64,000 bases of DNA from Leclercia sp. AS011 (GTDB taxonomy: Bacteria > Pseudomonadota > Gammaproteobacteria > Enterobacterales > Enterobacteriaceae). Position numbers and translations under genes: made by a program. Of this stretch, positions 26,704 to 34,741 are shown piece after piece. The notes beneath the pieces are model-generated. The model worked only from the letters and a program-made list of their open reading frames with translations. It had not been told where the DNA came from and searched no databases. Within the stretch, counting starts at the first letter, position 1. Each line of letters starts with the position of its first letter. The stretch lies in NCBI RefSeq assembly GCF_037152535.1, contig NZ_JBBCMA010000001.1:2356001-2420000 (forward strand), in the 5' to 3' direction.

Positions 26704-27777
26704 TTATTTCAAGGCGATACGCACCACGCTGTCCGGCCCGTTGGTGGAGTGGTCTTTGTTAAAGGCCTGCTTCACGGTGACGTACAGGGTTTGCCCATCC
26801 GCCGACAGCAGCAGGCTGTTCGGGTTCGGCGGCAGATCCCAGCGCTGCTTCACGGCATAGGTGGTGGCATCCAGGCTCAGCAGCTTGCCGCTTTCGCGCT
26901 GGGTGATGTACAGCTCGTTGCGCGCCGGGTTGAACTTCACCGCCAGCGAATCGCCCACGTCGAGCTGCTTGATGACTTCACCGGTACGGATATCCAGCAC
27001 CAGAGTGGTTTTCGCTTTGGAGTTGTCGGTCACGAACAGGCGGCCAGTGGCTTTGTCTTCCGCCAGGTTGAGCAGCAGGGCCGGTTTGTCGCCGAGCGGC
27101 TTCCAGCGTTTTTCGATCTGGTTGCGCTTGGGATCGAGGATCAGGATCTCACCGCCGCCGTTGGCCACATAGATGCGCTGGGTCTGTTCAGACCACATCA
27201 GGCCAGTGACCCACTGTCCTGCGTTTTTGATGGTCTTTTTCAGCTTCAGCGTTTTGGCATCCACCACCCAGATCACCGCCGGATCGGCCACGCCGCCGAT
27301 GTACAGCAGGTTGTTATGCAGCAGCACCTGGCGCGCGCCGTAGGGGTAGCCCTCTTTATTGCGCTCGGTAAACAGCAGGCGCTGTTTCACCTTGCCGTCG
27401 GCGGTGCTGATGGCGCTGATCCCGCCGTCCAGCGAGTTGGTGGCATAGAGGATCTGACCGTCTTCAGAGATGGCCAGTGCGAAGTTTTTCAGGTCGGTAT
27501 GGCTACGCCCGAGAGTTTTCAGGGTCGTCGGATCGAGCTTGTACACCACCCCACCCTGCACATCCTTGAAGCCCTCCGAGCTGGCAACGTACAGCGCATC
27601 GCCCTTTGGATTGAGGACCATCTCGTACAGGCCGTCGGCGAGATCGCGTTTGACGACGTTGGTCTGCGCCGGGGCAGCAGGTTTCGGGGTTTCAGCGGTG
27701 GTCGCAGGGTGCTGAGCGGCGCAGCCACTGAGTGAGACAGCCACCAACAGCGTCAGGGCGGACAATTTTTTTGACAT
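26704..27777 (-). CDS. YncE-like beta-propeller lipoprotein
   Basis: The 357-residue protein starts at ATG 27777 with an AAAGGA Shine-Dalgarno; an ATG nine bases upstream is too close to it. The signal ends with lipobox LSGC (Cys19), so it should be a lipoprotein. The rest is a seven-bladed propeller of repeated strands such as DALYVASSE, QILYATNSLDGG, QRIYVANGGGE, GRLFVTDN and NELYITQRESG. E. coli YncE, an iron-regulated periplasmic propeller, is adjacent to the TonB receptor gene yncD, and the arrangement here is the same. A role in handling the ligand of the downstream receptor is likely but unproven. Confidence 0.88.
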   Translation of the reverse strand: MSKKLSALTLLVAVSLSGCAAQHPATTAETPKPAAPAQTNVVKRDLADGLYEMVLNPKGDALYVASSEGFKDVQGGVVYKLDPTTLKTLGRSHTDLKNFALAISEDGQILYATNSLDGGISAISTADGKVKQRLLFTERNKEGYPYGARQVLLHNNLLYIGGVADPAVIWVVDAKTLKLKKTIKNAGQWVTGLMWSEQTQRIYVANGGGEILILDPKRNQIEKRWKPLGDKPALLLNLAEDKATGRLFVTDNSKAKTTLVLDIRTGEVIKQLDVGDSLAVKFNPARNELYITQRESGKLLSLDATTYAVKQRWDLPPNPNSLLLSADGQTLYVTVKQAFNKDHSTNGPDSVVRIALK

Positions 27778-27964
27778 CAGGGACATCCTTTACCGTGCAA
27801 ATCAAATTTGAGGAGGACGCCTGCGTCGCATAATGGTTGCGATTATGGTTAGGGTTTCAGGCCGTCAGGCCAGTGCAGCGTCCACCGATAACACTCAGTG
27901 TTCCGTGTGAGATCTGCACTCACTGTTAATGCAGGATAGTCCCTACGCGCCCGCAAACACTAAA

Positions 27965-27989
27965 GAGAATGAGAACTATACTCATTATC
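27965..27989 (-). promoter_or_regulatory. Fur box upstream of the propeller/receptor operon
   Basis: Two overlapping windows offset by 6 bp match the 19 bp Fur consensus: 27971-27989 at 15 of 19 positions and 27965-27983 at 13 of 19. The core is AATGAG-N7-CTCATT. Overlapping hexamer repeats are the usual form of strong Fur sites. It lies about 190 bp upstream of the lipoprotein start, so the leader is long. Confidence 0.75.
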
Positions 27990-28061
27990 CATCTGTAATC
28001 AAGTGTAAACAGGGGCAACAAAGTAAAAAAACGATGAGAAAACAACCCAGAGGGGGCGAGA

Positions 28062-28886
28062 CTATCCTTTGGTACTGCGCAACGGCGCCGGGAGCGGTGC
28101 CCCCACTACTGGCGTTGGGCTCTCCGACAGCGCCGCCATCCCCAGCGCCGAGGCTATCCCGCTCGCGATCGTCTCATCGCTAAAGGGTACCTTCCCGTTC
28201 TCCTGATGAATAATGGCCTTGCTCAGCGCGGTTAATATCGCGGGGGAAGCCACATCCAGCCGGGTGGTCGGTGAGACCCCCAGGGCCAGACTGACGTTCT
28301 GAATATAGGCGGTCGTATTGTTATTATCCTGCGGCGGTGCCCAGCGGGAGATAATTTTGCTGACGGTATCCAGCCCGCGCCGCTGGTAGGCAAGCAGGTT
28401 AACGCCCAGGGCGCGGATCCCGTGTTCCGGGGACGCAAAGGTGGCAAAACGCCCGTCGGTGCCATTCTGTCCCTGCCAGGTGAAGGCCCAGCTGGCCTCG
28501 AGGTTACCGGGATTGTTGTTGCGGATCCCGCGCAGGCCGCCCACCGGGGACCACGCAGGCCCGGTATGGCTGTTCCGGTACTGAGGTAAACGCTTCATCA
28601 GCGCGAGCTGATTTTCACTCCAGCCCTGCAGGCTGGCGTACTGCCCAAGCTGTTCAAAAGAGGCGGGCGTGACGGTAACCGATGCCTGGCGGCGGTCGGC
28701 GGATTGCGGTGCGCTCATCGCCGGCTGGGCGATAATCGGCTGCGAAGAATGGGTTAACTGCGAAAAAGAGGCGGGTACGCTGGTCTGCGTCATCCCGGCA
28801 GAGGACGTCTGGGCCGATAGCGTGGCCACTTGCTGCGGGCTGCTTATCTGCTGGTGTTCATAGTAATGCGCAATACCGGACATCAT
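28062..28886 (-). CDS. Phage P5-like structural/muramidase-type protein
   Basis: The protein has 274 residues. The first 115 or so are low-complexity, rich in Ser, Gln, Ala and Thr, and probably disordered. The second half carries the signature of phage structural protein P5-like domains: RGIRNNNPGNLE (NNNPGN at 123-128), then WQGQ, DGRFATFASPEHGIRA, and RRGLDTVSKIISRWAPPQDN. Such domains are found in virion proteins and in peptidoglycan-targeting effectors. There is no signal peptide and no neighbour that looks like an immunity protein. AGAGGGA precedes tandem ATGs at 28886 and 28883. It lies between the Fur-regulated operon and the Fic gene, in the argU-linked region. Confidence 0.75.
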   Translation of the reverse strand: MMSGIAHYYEHQQISSPQQVATLSAQTSSAGMTQTSVPASFSQLTHSSQPIIAQPAMSAPQSADRRQASVTVTPASFEQLGQYASLQGWSENQLALMKRLPQYRNSHTGPAWSPVGGLRGIRNNNPGNLEASWAFTWQGQNGTDGRFATFASPEHGIRALGVNLLAYQRRGLDTVSKIISRWAPPQDNNNTTAYIQNVSLALGVSPTTRLDVASPAILTALSKAIIHQENGKVPFSDETIASGIASALGMAALSESPTPVVGAPLPAPLRSTKG

Positions 28887-28997
28887 TCCCTCTTAATACT
28901 TACCCGACATCCATGCGGATGCTGCCAGCGCGTTCGCCGGTATTATACAGATGCGGGTCAGGGTAGCGAGCAGGATCAATGACGCGCCTGTCAGTAG

Positions 28998-30299
28998 CTA
29001 GCTGATGAGACTCCTCGCGACGCGGTACACCGTTTTCTGGTCGTTGACGCTGGCTTCCTCCACCAGCCCTTCTCGCACCAGCGCACGCAGATCTTTACGG
29101 GCCGTGTTATCCGACATACCCAGCGCATCGCTAACGTCAGCGGCGGTATATAACGTCGCAGGCGTGGCCAGCATAATATTTAACAGCGTCACCTGGCGGG
29201 AGGTCAGTCGCGATAATGCACGGGACTCAAATAAGATCCTGTCGATATTTGCCGCTCTGACAACCAGATCGTCAACATGCTGAAGCAGGTTGTCCAGGGC
29301 GCGGCGGATCACACCGGTTTGATACTCCAGAAAGTAGGTCAGATCCATACCGTCAGTTTCCGTGTACTGATAACTCTGGGCATAGTTAACCGGTGCGGCG
29401 TGTAACAGGCTGCTGATAGAAATGTATTTAAATGCCTCATACCCCGATTTCAGCATAAACCAGTAAAACAGCGCCCGGCTGGTGCGTCCGTTTCCATCCC
29501 GGAAAGGATGTTCATGGGCGATCATAAAATGCAGAGTACAGGCCTTTACCAGCGGATGAACGTACCCGGAGTTGCTGTTTACCCAGTCACATACCCATTG
29601 CAGGCGGGCAGTTAACTGTTCTGCCGCTGGCGGCTGGTGAACAACGTTCCCGTCGTAATCGGCAATCACAATATCGTTTGTCGTGCGAAATTCACCAGGC
29701 TGGTATTTGTCATCATTGATCCCTTCCATGCCAATGGCATGAAAATGGCGAATGAGGTCTGTTGTCAGAGATTCATTCAGCATCTGCGGAATTTCTGCCA
29801 TCAGCCGTGCGTTACCCACGATCATATGTTCGTCTTCAGTACGCGGTGCCCGACCCGATTCCAGCATGCTTCTCGCTACCAGCGTAGTGGTATTTGCGCC
29901 TTCCAGTTGTGAGCTGGTGATCGGCTCATCGAGCTGGAGCTGAATCAGCGCTGCGCCTGCGCCACGCAGCCTGGCGATAAGGTCGTTGAGCGCCAGACGT
30001 GTGGCCTCTTTATCGACCCGTTCACAGGTAGCGGAAATAGCGGGTGTATGAATAAATCCTGCCTGTTCCCCTGCTGCGTTCCAGTAATCGATCCGCTGCA
30101 GGGCAGCATCACGGGTGCGGCGGGTCAGCGTCCAGGCAAGGGTTACGTTTTCATGTTGAGGTAAGCGGTGTCTGAACGTATCAAAAGGCAGATAGCGCCC
30201 TTTATCGTCCGTTATGCGCAAATAGCGTTGATAGGCGGCTATCTCTGCCCCCGAAAGGGATTCCAGTGGTATCAGTCTGGGAGGATGTTTAATCGCCAC
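28998..30299 (-). CDS. Fic-domain AMP-transferase with C-terminal winged HTH
   Basis: The 433-residue protein begins at GTG 30299. The Fic catalytic motif HPFRDGNGR is complete at 264-272. An inhibitory helix motif of the S-x-x-x-E-G type (Ser129 to Glu133-Gly134, in SSQLEGAN) lies N-terminal to it, the class II arrangement in which Glu blocks ATP binding. The last 70 residues form a winged helix with TAADVSDALGMSDNTARKDLRALVREG split over 390-420. Fic proteins transfer AMP to Tyr/Thr/Ser of target proteins. The fused HTH suggests autoregulation through the perfect palindrome 7 bp upstream. It lies just downstream of the argU tRNA 3' end, typical of integrated DNA. Confidence 0.92.
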   Translation of the reverse strand: MAIKHPPRLIPLESLSGAEIAAYQRYLRITDDKGRYLPFDTFRHRLPQHENVTLAWTLTRRTRDAALQRIDYWNAAGEQAGFIHTPAISATCERVDKEATRLALNDLIARLRGAGAALIQLQLDEPITSSQLEGANTTTLVARSMLESGRAPRTEDEHMIVGNARLMAEIPQMLNESLTTDLIRHFHAIGMEGINDDKYQPGEFRTTNDIVIADYDGNVVHQPPAAEQLTARLQWVCDWVNSNSGYVHPLVKACTLHFMIAHEHPFRDGNGRTSRALFYWFMLKSGYEAFKYISISSLLHAAPVNYAQSYQYTETDGMDLTYFLEYQTGVIRRALDNLLQHVDDLVVRAANIDRILFESRALSRLTSRQVTLLNIMLATPATLYTAADVSDALGMSDNTARKDLRALVREGLVEEASVNDQKTVYRVARSLIS

Positions 30300-30305
30300 G
30301 GTGTC

Positions 30306-30337
30306 ACTATCTCAAAATAACGCGAATTTGAGATAGT
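30306..30337. promoter_or_regulatory. Perfect inverted repeat upstream of the Fic gene
   Basis: Arms ACTATCTCAAA and TTTGAGATAGT match perfectly over 11 bp with a 10 bp spacer. The right arm is 7-17 bp from the GTG start on the minus strand, covering the ribosome site and promoter. No gene is encoded on the other side before the tRNA. It is the best candidate operator for the Fic protein's own HTH. Confidence 0.75.
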
Positions 30338-30417
30338 TTAACTGACTCGCGAGAAAAGGCCTACCGCAGAGCAAGATTCTCAGCTGGAAAGAGGAAACAA
30401 GGGGATGTGGGTTTGAA

Positions 30418-30494
30418 TGGTACGCCCTAAAGGATTCGAACCTTTGACCTACGGCTTAGAAGGCCGTTGCTCTATCCAACTGAGCTAAGGGCGC
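30418..30494 (-). tRNA. argU: tRNA-Arg (anticodon TCT)
   Basis: The 77-nt sequence folds into a complete cloverleaf with encoded CCA: acceptor GCGCCCT / AGGGCGT, anticodon stem ACGGC / GCCGT with loop CTTCTAA, and T-arm GGTTCGAATCC. It is E. coli argU by anticodon and 5' half. Compared with my recollection of E. coli argU, the T-stem and acceptor 3' strand differ, including a G1-U72 wobble. It decodes the rare AGA codon. argU is a known integration site (DLP12 in K-12), and accessory genes lie on its 3' side here. Confidence 0.96.
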
Positions 30495-30716
30495 ACAGAG
30501 AAGAATATCTTCGCAGTGGTGAAGCGCGTGGAATTATACGGTCAATGACCGTTGAGTCAATGCATTTTAGTACAATCCTCTTGCAGTTCATACCGATGGC
30601 TGACAACCGACCTGCTTAACAGGAAAATCCGCAAAGTGTGACTGACAGCAGCGCGCGCTTCTGACAAAATATGCGCATCCCCCCTTTCACTCCTTACAGA
30701 TGGAATCTTCTCTCTG

Positions 30717-31583
30717 ATGGCAGCAAAGATTATTGACGGTAAAACGATTGCGCAGCAGGTGCGCTCTGAGGTTGCGGAAAAAGTGGCAGCACGTCGGGCC
30801 GCTGGAAAACGCGCTCCCGGGCTGGCTGTTGTACTGGTCGGCAGTAACCCGGCTTCACAAATTTATGTCGGCAGCAAACGCAAAGCGTGCGAAGAGGTGG
30901 GCTTTCTCTCCCGCTCTTACGATCTGCCGGAAACCACCTCCGAAGCAGAGCTGCTTGAGCTGATTGATACCCTGAACGCCGATAAAGAGATCGACGGCAT
31001 TCTGGTCCAGCTGCCGCTGCCTGCGGGCATCGACAACGTGAAAGTGCTGGAACGTATTGCGCCAGACAAAGACGTGGACGGCTTCCACCCGTATAACGTT
31101 GGCCGTCTGTGCCAGCGTGCGCCGCGTCTGCGTCCATGTACGCCGCGCGGTATCGTCACCCTGCTGGAGCGCTATAACATTGATACCTACGGCCTGAACG
31201 CCGTGGTGATTGGCGCGTCCAATATCGTTGGCCGTCCGATGAGCATGGAGCTGCTGCTGGCTGGCTGCACCACCACCGTCACCCACCGCTTTACCAAAAA
31301 CCTGCGTCAGCACGTCGAAAATGCCGACCTGCTGATCGTGGCCGTAGGTAAACCGGGCTTTATTCCGGGCGAATGGATCAAGGAAGGCGCGATTGTCGTG
31401 GACGTGGGGATTAACCGTCTGGAGAGCGGCAAAGTAGTGGGCGACGTGGTTTATGAAGATGCTGCCGCCCGCGCCTCTTACATCACCCCGGTTCCGGGTG
31501 GCGTAGGGCCGATGACCGTAGCAACATTAATTCAGAATACCTTGCAGGCGTGCGAGGAGTATCACGACGTAGAGGAAGCGTAA
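30717..31583 (+). CDS. folD: Bifunctional methylenetetrahydrofolate dehydrogenase/cyclohydrolase FolD
   Basis: The 288-residue enzyme has the catalytic Tyr50-x3-Lys54 pair ([14 protein letters not shown]), the [14 protein letters not shown] signature and the NADP-binding [10 protein letters not shown] motif. It interconverts 5,10-methylene-THF and 10-formyl-THF in the cytoplasm, supplying purine and formyl-Met synthesis. The length and sequence match E. coli FolD. The 222 bp between argU and its start holds its promoter. ybcJ follows one base after its stop, so they form an operon. Confidence 0.97.
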   Translation: MAAKIIDGKTIAQQVRSEVAEKVAARRAAGKRAPGLAVVLVGSNPASQIYVGSKRKACEEVGFLSRSYDLPETTSEAELLELIDTLNADKEIDGILVQLPLPAGIDNVKVLERIAPDKDVDGFHPYNVGRLCQRAPRLRPCTPRGIVTLLERYNIDTYGLNAVVIGASNIVGRPMSMELLLAGCTTTVTHRFTKNLRQHVENADLLIVAVGKPGFIPGEWIKEGAIVVDVGINRLESGKVVGDVVYEDAAARASYITPVPGGVGPMTVATLIQNTLQACEEYHDVEEA

Positions 31584-31584
31584 G

Positions 31585-31797
31585 ATGGCCACTTTTTCAT
31601 TAGGTAAACACCCGCACGTCGAGCTGTGCGATCTGCTGAAGCTCGAAGGCTGGAGCGAGAGCGGCGCGCAGGCCAAGATCGTCATTGCTGACGGACTGGT
31701 CAAAGTGGATGGCGTGGTAGAGACCCGCAAGCGTTGCAAGATTGTCGCCGGTCAGACCGTCAGTTTTGAAGGTCAGAGCGTAACAGTTACCGCCTGA
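31585..31797 (+). CDS. ybcJ: YbcJ, S4-domain RNA-binding protein
   Basis: The 70-residue protein is essentially one S4 fold: LKLEGWSESGAQAKIVIADG, then VKVDGVVETRKRCKI and GQTVSFEGQSVTV, split over residues 18-66. It matches E. coli YbcJ in size and position behind folD. S4 proteins of this size bind structured RNA; the target is unknown. The start is one base after the folD stop and the Shine-Dalgarno (GAGGAAG) lies inside folD. Confidence 0.92.
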   Translation: MATFSLGKHPHVELCDLLKLEGWSESGAQAKIVIADGLVKVDGVVETRKRCKIVAGQTVSFEGQSVTVTA

Positions 31798-31807
31798 GCT
31801 GGCTGAT

Positions 31808-31890
31808 GCCCGGTGGCGCTTCGCTTACCGGGCCCAGGTACTGGCTCCGTTTGTAGGCCGGGTAAGGCGCAGCCGCCACCCGGCTTTTTT
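31808..31890 (+). repeat. REP pair (BIME) acting as terminator of folD-ybcJ
   Basis: Opposed REP elements lie at 31808-31834 and 31853-31884. The second has a strong stem (GCCGGGT / ACCCGGC) followed by six T residues, so it also reads as an intrinsic terminator for the folD-ybcJ transcript. Confidence 0.85.
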
Positions 31891-32007
31891 CTGCAACATT
31901 CCCCCACACCCATCACGGCTAATTATCGATCAACTTCAAATAATCACTATTTCATCTGTTGAAAAGTGAAAATCTGGTTGCGCGAATTTCAGGCTTTCAT
32001 CACGATA

Positions 32008-32045
32008 AGTAGAACGTTCTACTAAAACGTTCTACTCACTATAAC
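32008..32045 (+). promoter_or_regulatory. Twin LacI/MalI-type operators and promoter of the PTS gene
   Basis: A perfect 16 bp palindrome AGTAGAACGTTCTACT (32008-32023) is followed by a second imperfect copy ACTAAAACGTTCTACT (32021-32036, 14 of 16 positions the same). Both centre on ACGT, as in LacI-family sites such as the MalI operator. A -10-like TATAAC lies at 32040-32045. Occupancy would cover the -35 region directly. Confidence 0.8.
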
Positions 32046-32078
32046 AGCGCTCACAGAGTGCACTCGGGGGAAATCAGA

Positions 32079-33578
32079 ATGGGTCTGATATCAGGTTTTG
32101 TTAAATCGCTGTCGAAATTATCGATGATTGGTCGCGCCTTAATGCTGCCAATCTCACTGCTTCCCGCTGCGGGCCTGCTGTTGGCCTTCGGGGATAAGTT
32201 CCACCTGCCGCTGATGATGAACGCGGGCGGGGTCATTTTTGATAACCTGCCGATGCTGTTCGCTATCGGCTCGGCCGTCGGCCTGGCATCCGAATCCGGG
32301 ATCGCGGCGCTGTCGGCGGCGGTGGCGGTGTTTGTCACCAACATCACCATCGGCACCGTGCTCGGCATTACGCCGGAGATGGCCTCCCAGGGCGGGAAGT
32401 ACGCCATGGTGGTGGGCATTCCGACATTGCAGATGGGCGTCTTTGGCGGCCTGCTGTGCGGTATTATCGCCGCCTGGTGTTATAACCGCTTCCACACCAT
32501 GCAGCTGCCGGAATTCCTCGGCTTCTTCTCCGGGAAGCGTTTTGTCGCCATTGCTACAGCGTTCCTGTCCTTCGTGATGGGCCTGCTGCTGCCTTATATC
32601 TGGCAACATATCCAGGCCGGTATCGACGCCCTGTCGATAGTGGTCAACGGCGATAACCAGGCGGCATCGACCTTTATCTTTGGTCTGGTGGAACGCGCCC
32701 TGATCCCGCTGGGTCTGCACCACATCTGGTATCCGTCGTTCTGGTACTCCTTCGGGGATTACACCACCCAGGCGGGCCAGGTGATCCATGGCGACCAGAC
32801 CATCTGGTTCAAGATGCTGGAAGAAGGCACCAAATCCTTCAGCAGCGATACCTACCAGAACGCCGGTAAGTTCATGCAGGGCGAATTCCCGCTGATGCTG
32901 TTCGCGCTGCCGGCGGCCTGTCTGGCGATGTATCACGAAGCCCACACCAAAAACAAAAAGATCGCCGCCGGTATTCTGTTCTCTGCGGCCCTGACCTGCT
33001 TCCTGACGGGGATCACCGAGCCGGTAGAGTTCACCTTTATCTTCGTGGCACCGATCCTCTACGTCTTTAACGCCATCATGGCGGGCCTGGCGTACATGAC
33101 CATGTATCTGATGCATGCGCATATCGCCAAATCCTTCTCTGCGGGCTTTATCGACTACCTGTCGTTCGGGATCCTGCCGTCGTTTAACGGCTACCAGACC
33201 AACTTCCTCAACGCCATTATCATCGGTATTCCGATGGCGCTGATCTACTACTTCACCTTCCGCTTCGTGATCCGTCGTTTCGACGTGAAAACGCCGGGCC
33301 GCACCGAAGTGACCGCCAATGCGGATGACAAAACCGATACCGAAATCGCCACCGAAATCATCAGCCTGCTGGGCGGCGCGCAGAACATCGACTCCGTCGG
33401 CTCCTGCATCACCCGTCTGCGTCTGGAAGTGGCCAAGAGCGATATGGTGGATAAAGACGGTCTGAACGGCCTCGGCGCACGCGGCGTAGTCTTCGTCGGT
33501 GACTCCGGCATTCAGGTTATCTTCGGCGCCCGGGCGCAGTTTATCGCCCAGACGATGTCCACTATGATCGGTAAATAA
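32079..33578 (+). CDS. PTS IIBC permease, glucose/maltose (MalX/PtsG) family
   Basis: The 499-residue protein has an N-terminal EIIC membrane domain of the glucose superfamily (LPISLLPAAGLLLAFG, ALIPLGLHHIWYPSFWY, TGITEPVEFTF) and a C-terminal EIIB domain whose phosphorylated Cys lies in SVGSCITRLRLEV. There is no EIIA domain, so it depends on Crr or another IIA protein. It transports and phosphorylates a sugar at the inner membrane; MalX is the nearest named relative I can suggest. ATG 32079 has a GGGGGA Shine-Dalgarno. A MalI-like regulator follows 74 bp downstream on the same strand. No metabolic enzyme is in the operon. Confidence 0.9.
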   Translation: MGLISGFVKSLSKLSMIGRALMLPISLLPAAGLLLAFGDKFHLPLMMNAGGVIFDNLPMLFAIGSAVGLASESGIAALSAAVAVFVTNITIGTVLGITPEMASQGGKYAMVVGIPTLQMGVFGGLLCGIIAAWCYNRFHTMQLPEFLGFFSGKRFVAIATAFLSFVMGLLLPYIWQHIQAGIDALSIVVNGDNQAASTFIFGLVERALIPLGLHHIWYPSFWYSFGDYTTQAGQVIHGDQTIWFKMLEEGTKSFSSDTYQNAGKFMQGEFPLMLFALPAACLAMYHEAHTKNKKIAAGILFSAALTCFLTGITEPVEFTFIFVAPILYVFNAIMAGLAYMTMYLMHAHIAKSFSAGFIDYLSFGILPSFNGYQTNFLNAIIIGIPMALIYYFTFRFVIRRFDVKTPGRTEVTANADDKTDTEIATEIISLLGGAQNIDSVGSCITRLRLEVAKSDMVDKDGLNGLGARGVVFVGDSGIQVIFGARAQFIAQTMSTMIGK

Positions 33579-33652
33579 TAAGCTGCCTGTCCGACACGTC
33601 TCCTGTACTCTTACGGGAGACGTGGTTTTATCAGGCATTTCAGGGAGAAGAT

Positions 33653-34669
33653 GTGAAGAAGGTCAGCATCATTGATGTCGCCAGAGAGGCAGGGGTCTCC
33701 GTCTCCACCGTCTCGCTGGTTCTGCGTCAGAAAGGAAAGATCTCCGAGGCGACGATCGACAAAGTTAACGCCGCCATCACCGCCCTGGGTTACGTGCATA
33801 ACGTGGCCGCCGCCAACCTTCGCGCCAACACCTCCAATCTGATCGGCCTGATCCTGCGTGATTTCAGCGACAGCTTTTCCATCAAGGTGATGGCGAGCAT
33901 CGTCCAGGAGCTGGAGAAGCAGGGTTATATGGTGTTTCTCGGCCAGCCGCTGAACGACGGTGAGCACCTCGAGCGCTGCCTGCTCTCCTTCAAACAGCAG
34001 GGCGTCGCCGGGGTGATCTACCTGGCTTCCAGTACCCGCCGTGCAACCCTCCCGGCGCTGATCCGTGAATGTCCGCTGCCGCTGGTGGCGGTATCGCAGT
34101 CGCTGCTGGATGAGAGCTGCAATCTGGTGATGCGCGATAACCGCCAGGCGGCGCATCTGGCGACCCGCTATCTGATTGAGCGCGGACACCGCAATATCGC
34201 CTATATCGGCGGCATGGAAGGCGATCTGATCCGCGAGCAGCGCCTGCTCGGTTTTCGCAGCGCGATGACGCAAAACGGGCTGGTGTTCCGGGAGGAATCC
34301 GCCCCGGCCTGCAGCGACGACACCCAGGCGGTGAGCTTCGCCACCCGGCAGCTGCTGGAGAAGAACAACACCATTACCGCCCTGCTCTGCCACTCCCCGG
34401 ATGCGATGCTTGGCTCCATCTCCGGCATTCATCATGTCGGGCGCACGGTAGGAAAAGACGTATTTCTCACCCAGCAGGTAGCGCTGGTGGGGTTTGAGGA
34501 TATGCTGCACGTTAACCTCACCTCCCCCTCCTTTACCTATGTCTCCTCCGCCAGCGAAGAGACGGGGCGGCAGGCGGCGGGGCTGATGATTCGCAAGCTG
34601 AAAGAGCCTGAGCTGCAAACCCAGCGCATTACCCTGTCGGGGCAGCTGATCGCCCGGGAATCGGCATAA
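33653..34669 (+). CDS. LacI-family regulator (MalI-like)
   Basis: The 338-residue protein starts at GTG 33653 with a GGGAGAA Shine-Dalgarno. The N-terminus is a LacI HTH with the MalI-type recognition helix VSVSTVSLVLRQKGKIS, followed by a hinge and an effector domain. Effector-domain motifs include GLILRDFSDSFSIKV and VMRDNRQAAHLATRYLIERGH. In E. coli, malI is divergent from malX; here the regulator is downstream of the permease on the same strand. The twin ACGT-centred sites at 32008-32036 are its likely operators. Confidence 0.9.
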   Translation: MKKVSIIDVAREAGVSVSTVSLVLRQKGKISEATIDKVNAAITALGYVHNVAAANLRANTSNLIGLILRDFSDSFSIKVMASIVQELEKQGYMVFLGQPLNDGEHLERCLLSFKQQGVAGVIYLASSTRRATLPALIRECPLPLVAVSQSLLDESCNLVMRDNRQAAHLATRYLIERGHRNIAYIGGMEGDLIREQRLLGFRSAMTQNGLVFREESAPACSDDTQAVSFATRQLLEKNNTITALLCHSPDAMLGSISGIHHVGRTVGKDVFLTQQVALVGFEDMLHVNLTSPSFTYVSSASEETGRQAAGLMIRKLKEPELQTQRITLSGQLIARESA

Positions 34670-34741
34670 TTCAGATTTGCGCCCGGCACGGGGTTCAGCC
34701 GCGCTCTGCTATATTTCCATGATTTGCCATGGATCCTTATT

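Noticed and set aside
27787..30417. A second copy of the argU 3' end (attL/attR) marking an island border
   Set aside because: I looked for TACGCCCTAAAGG and its complement through the accessory region and did not see one. The integration idea is therefore reported only as a finding.
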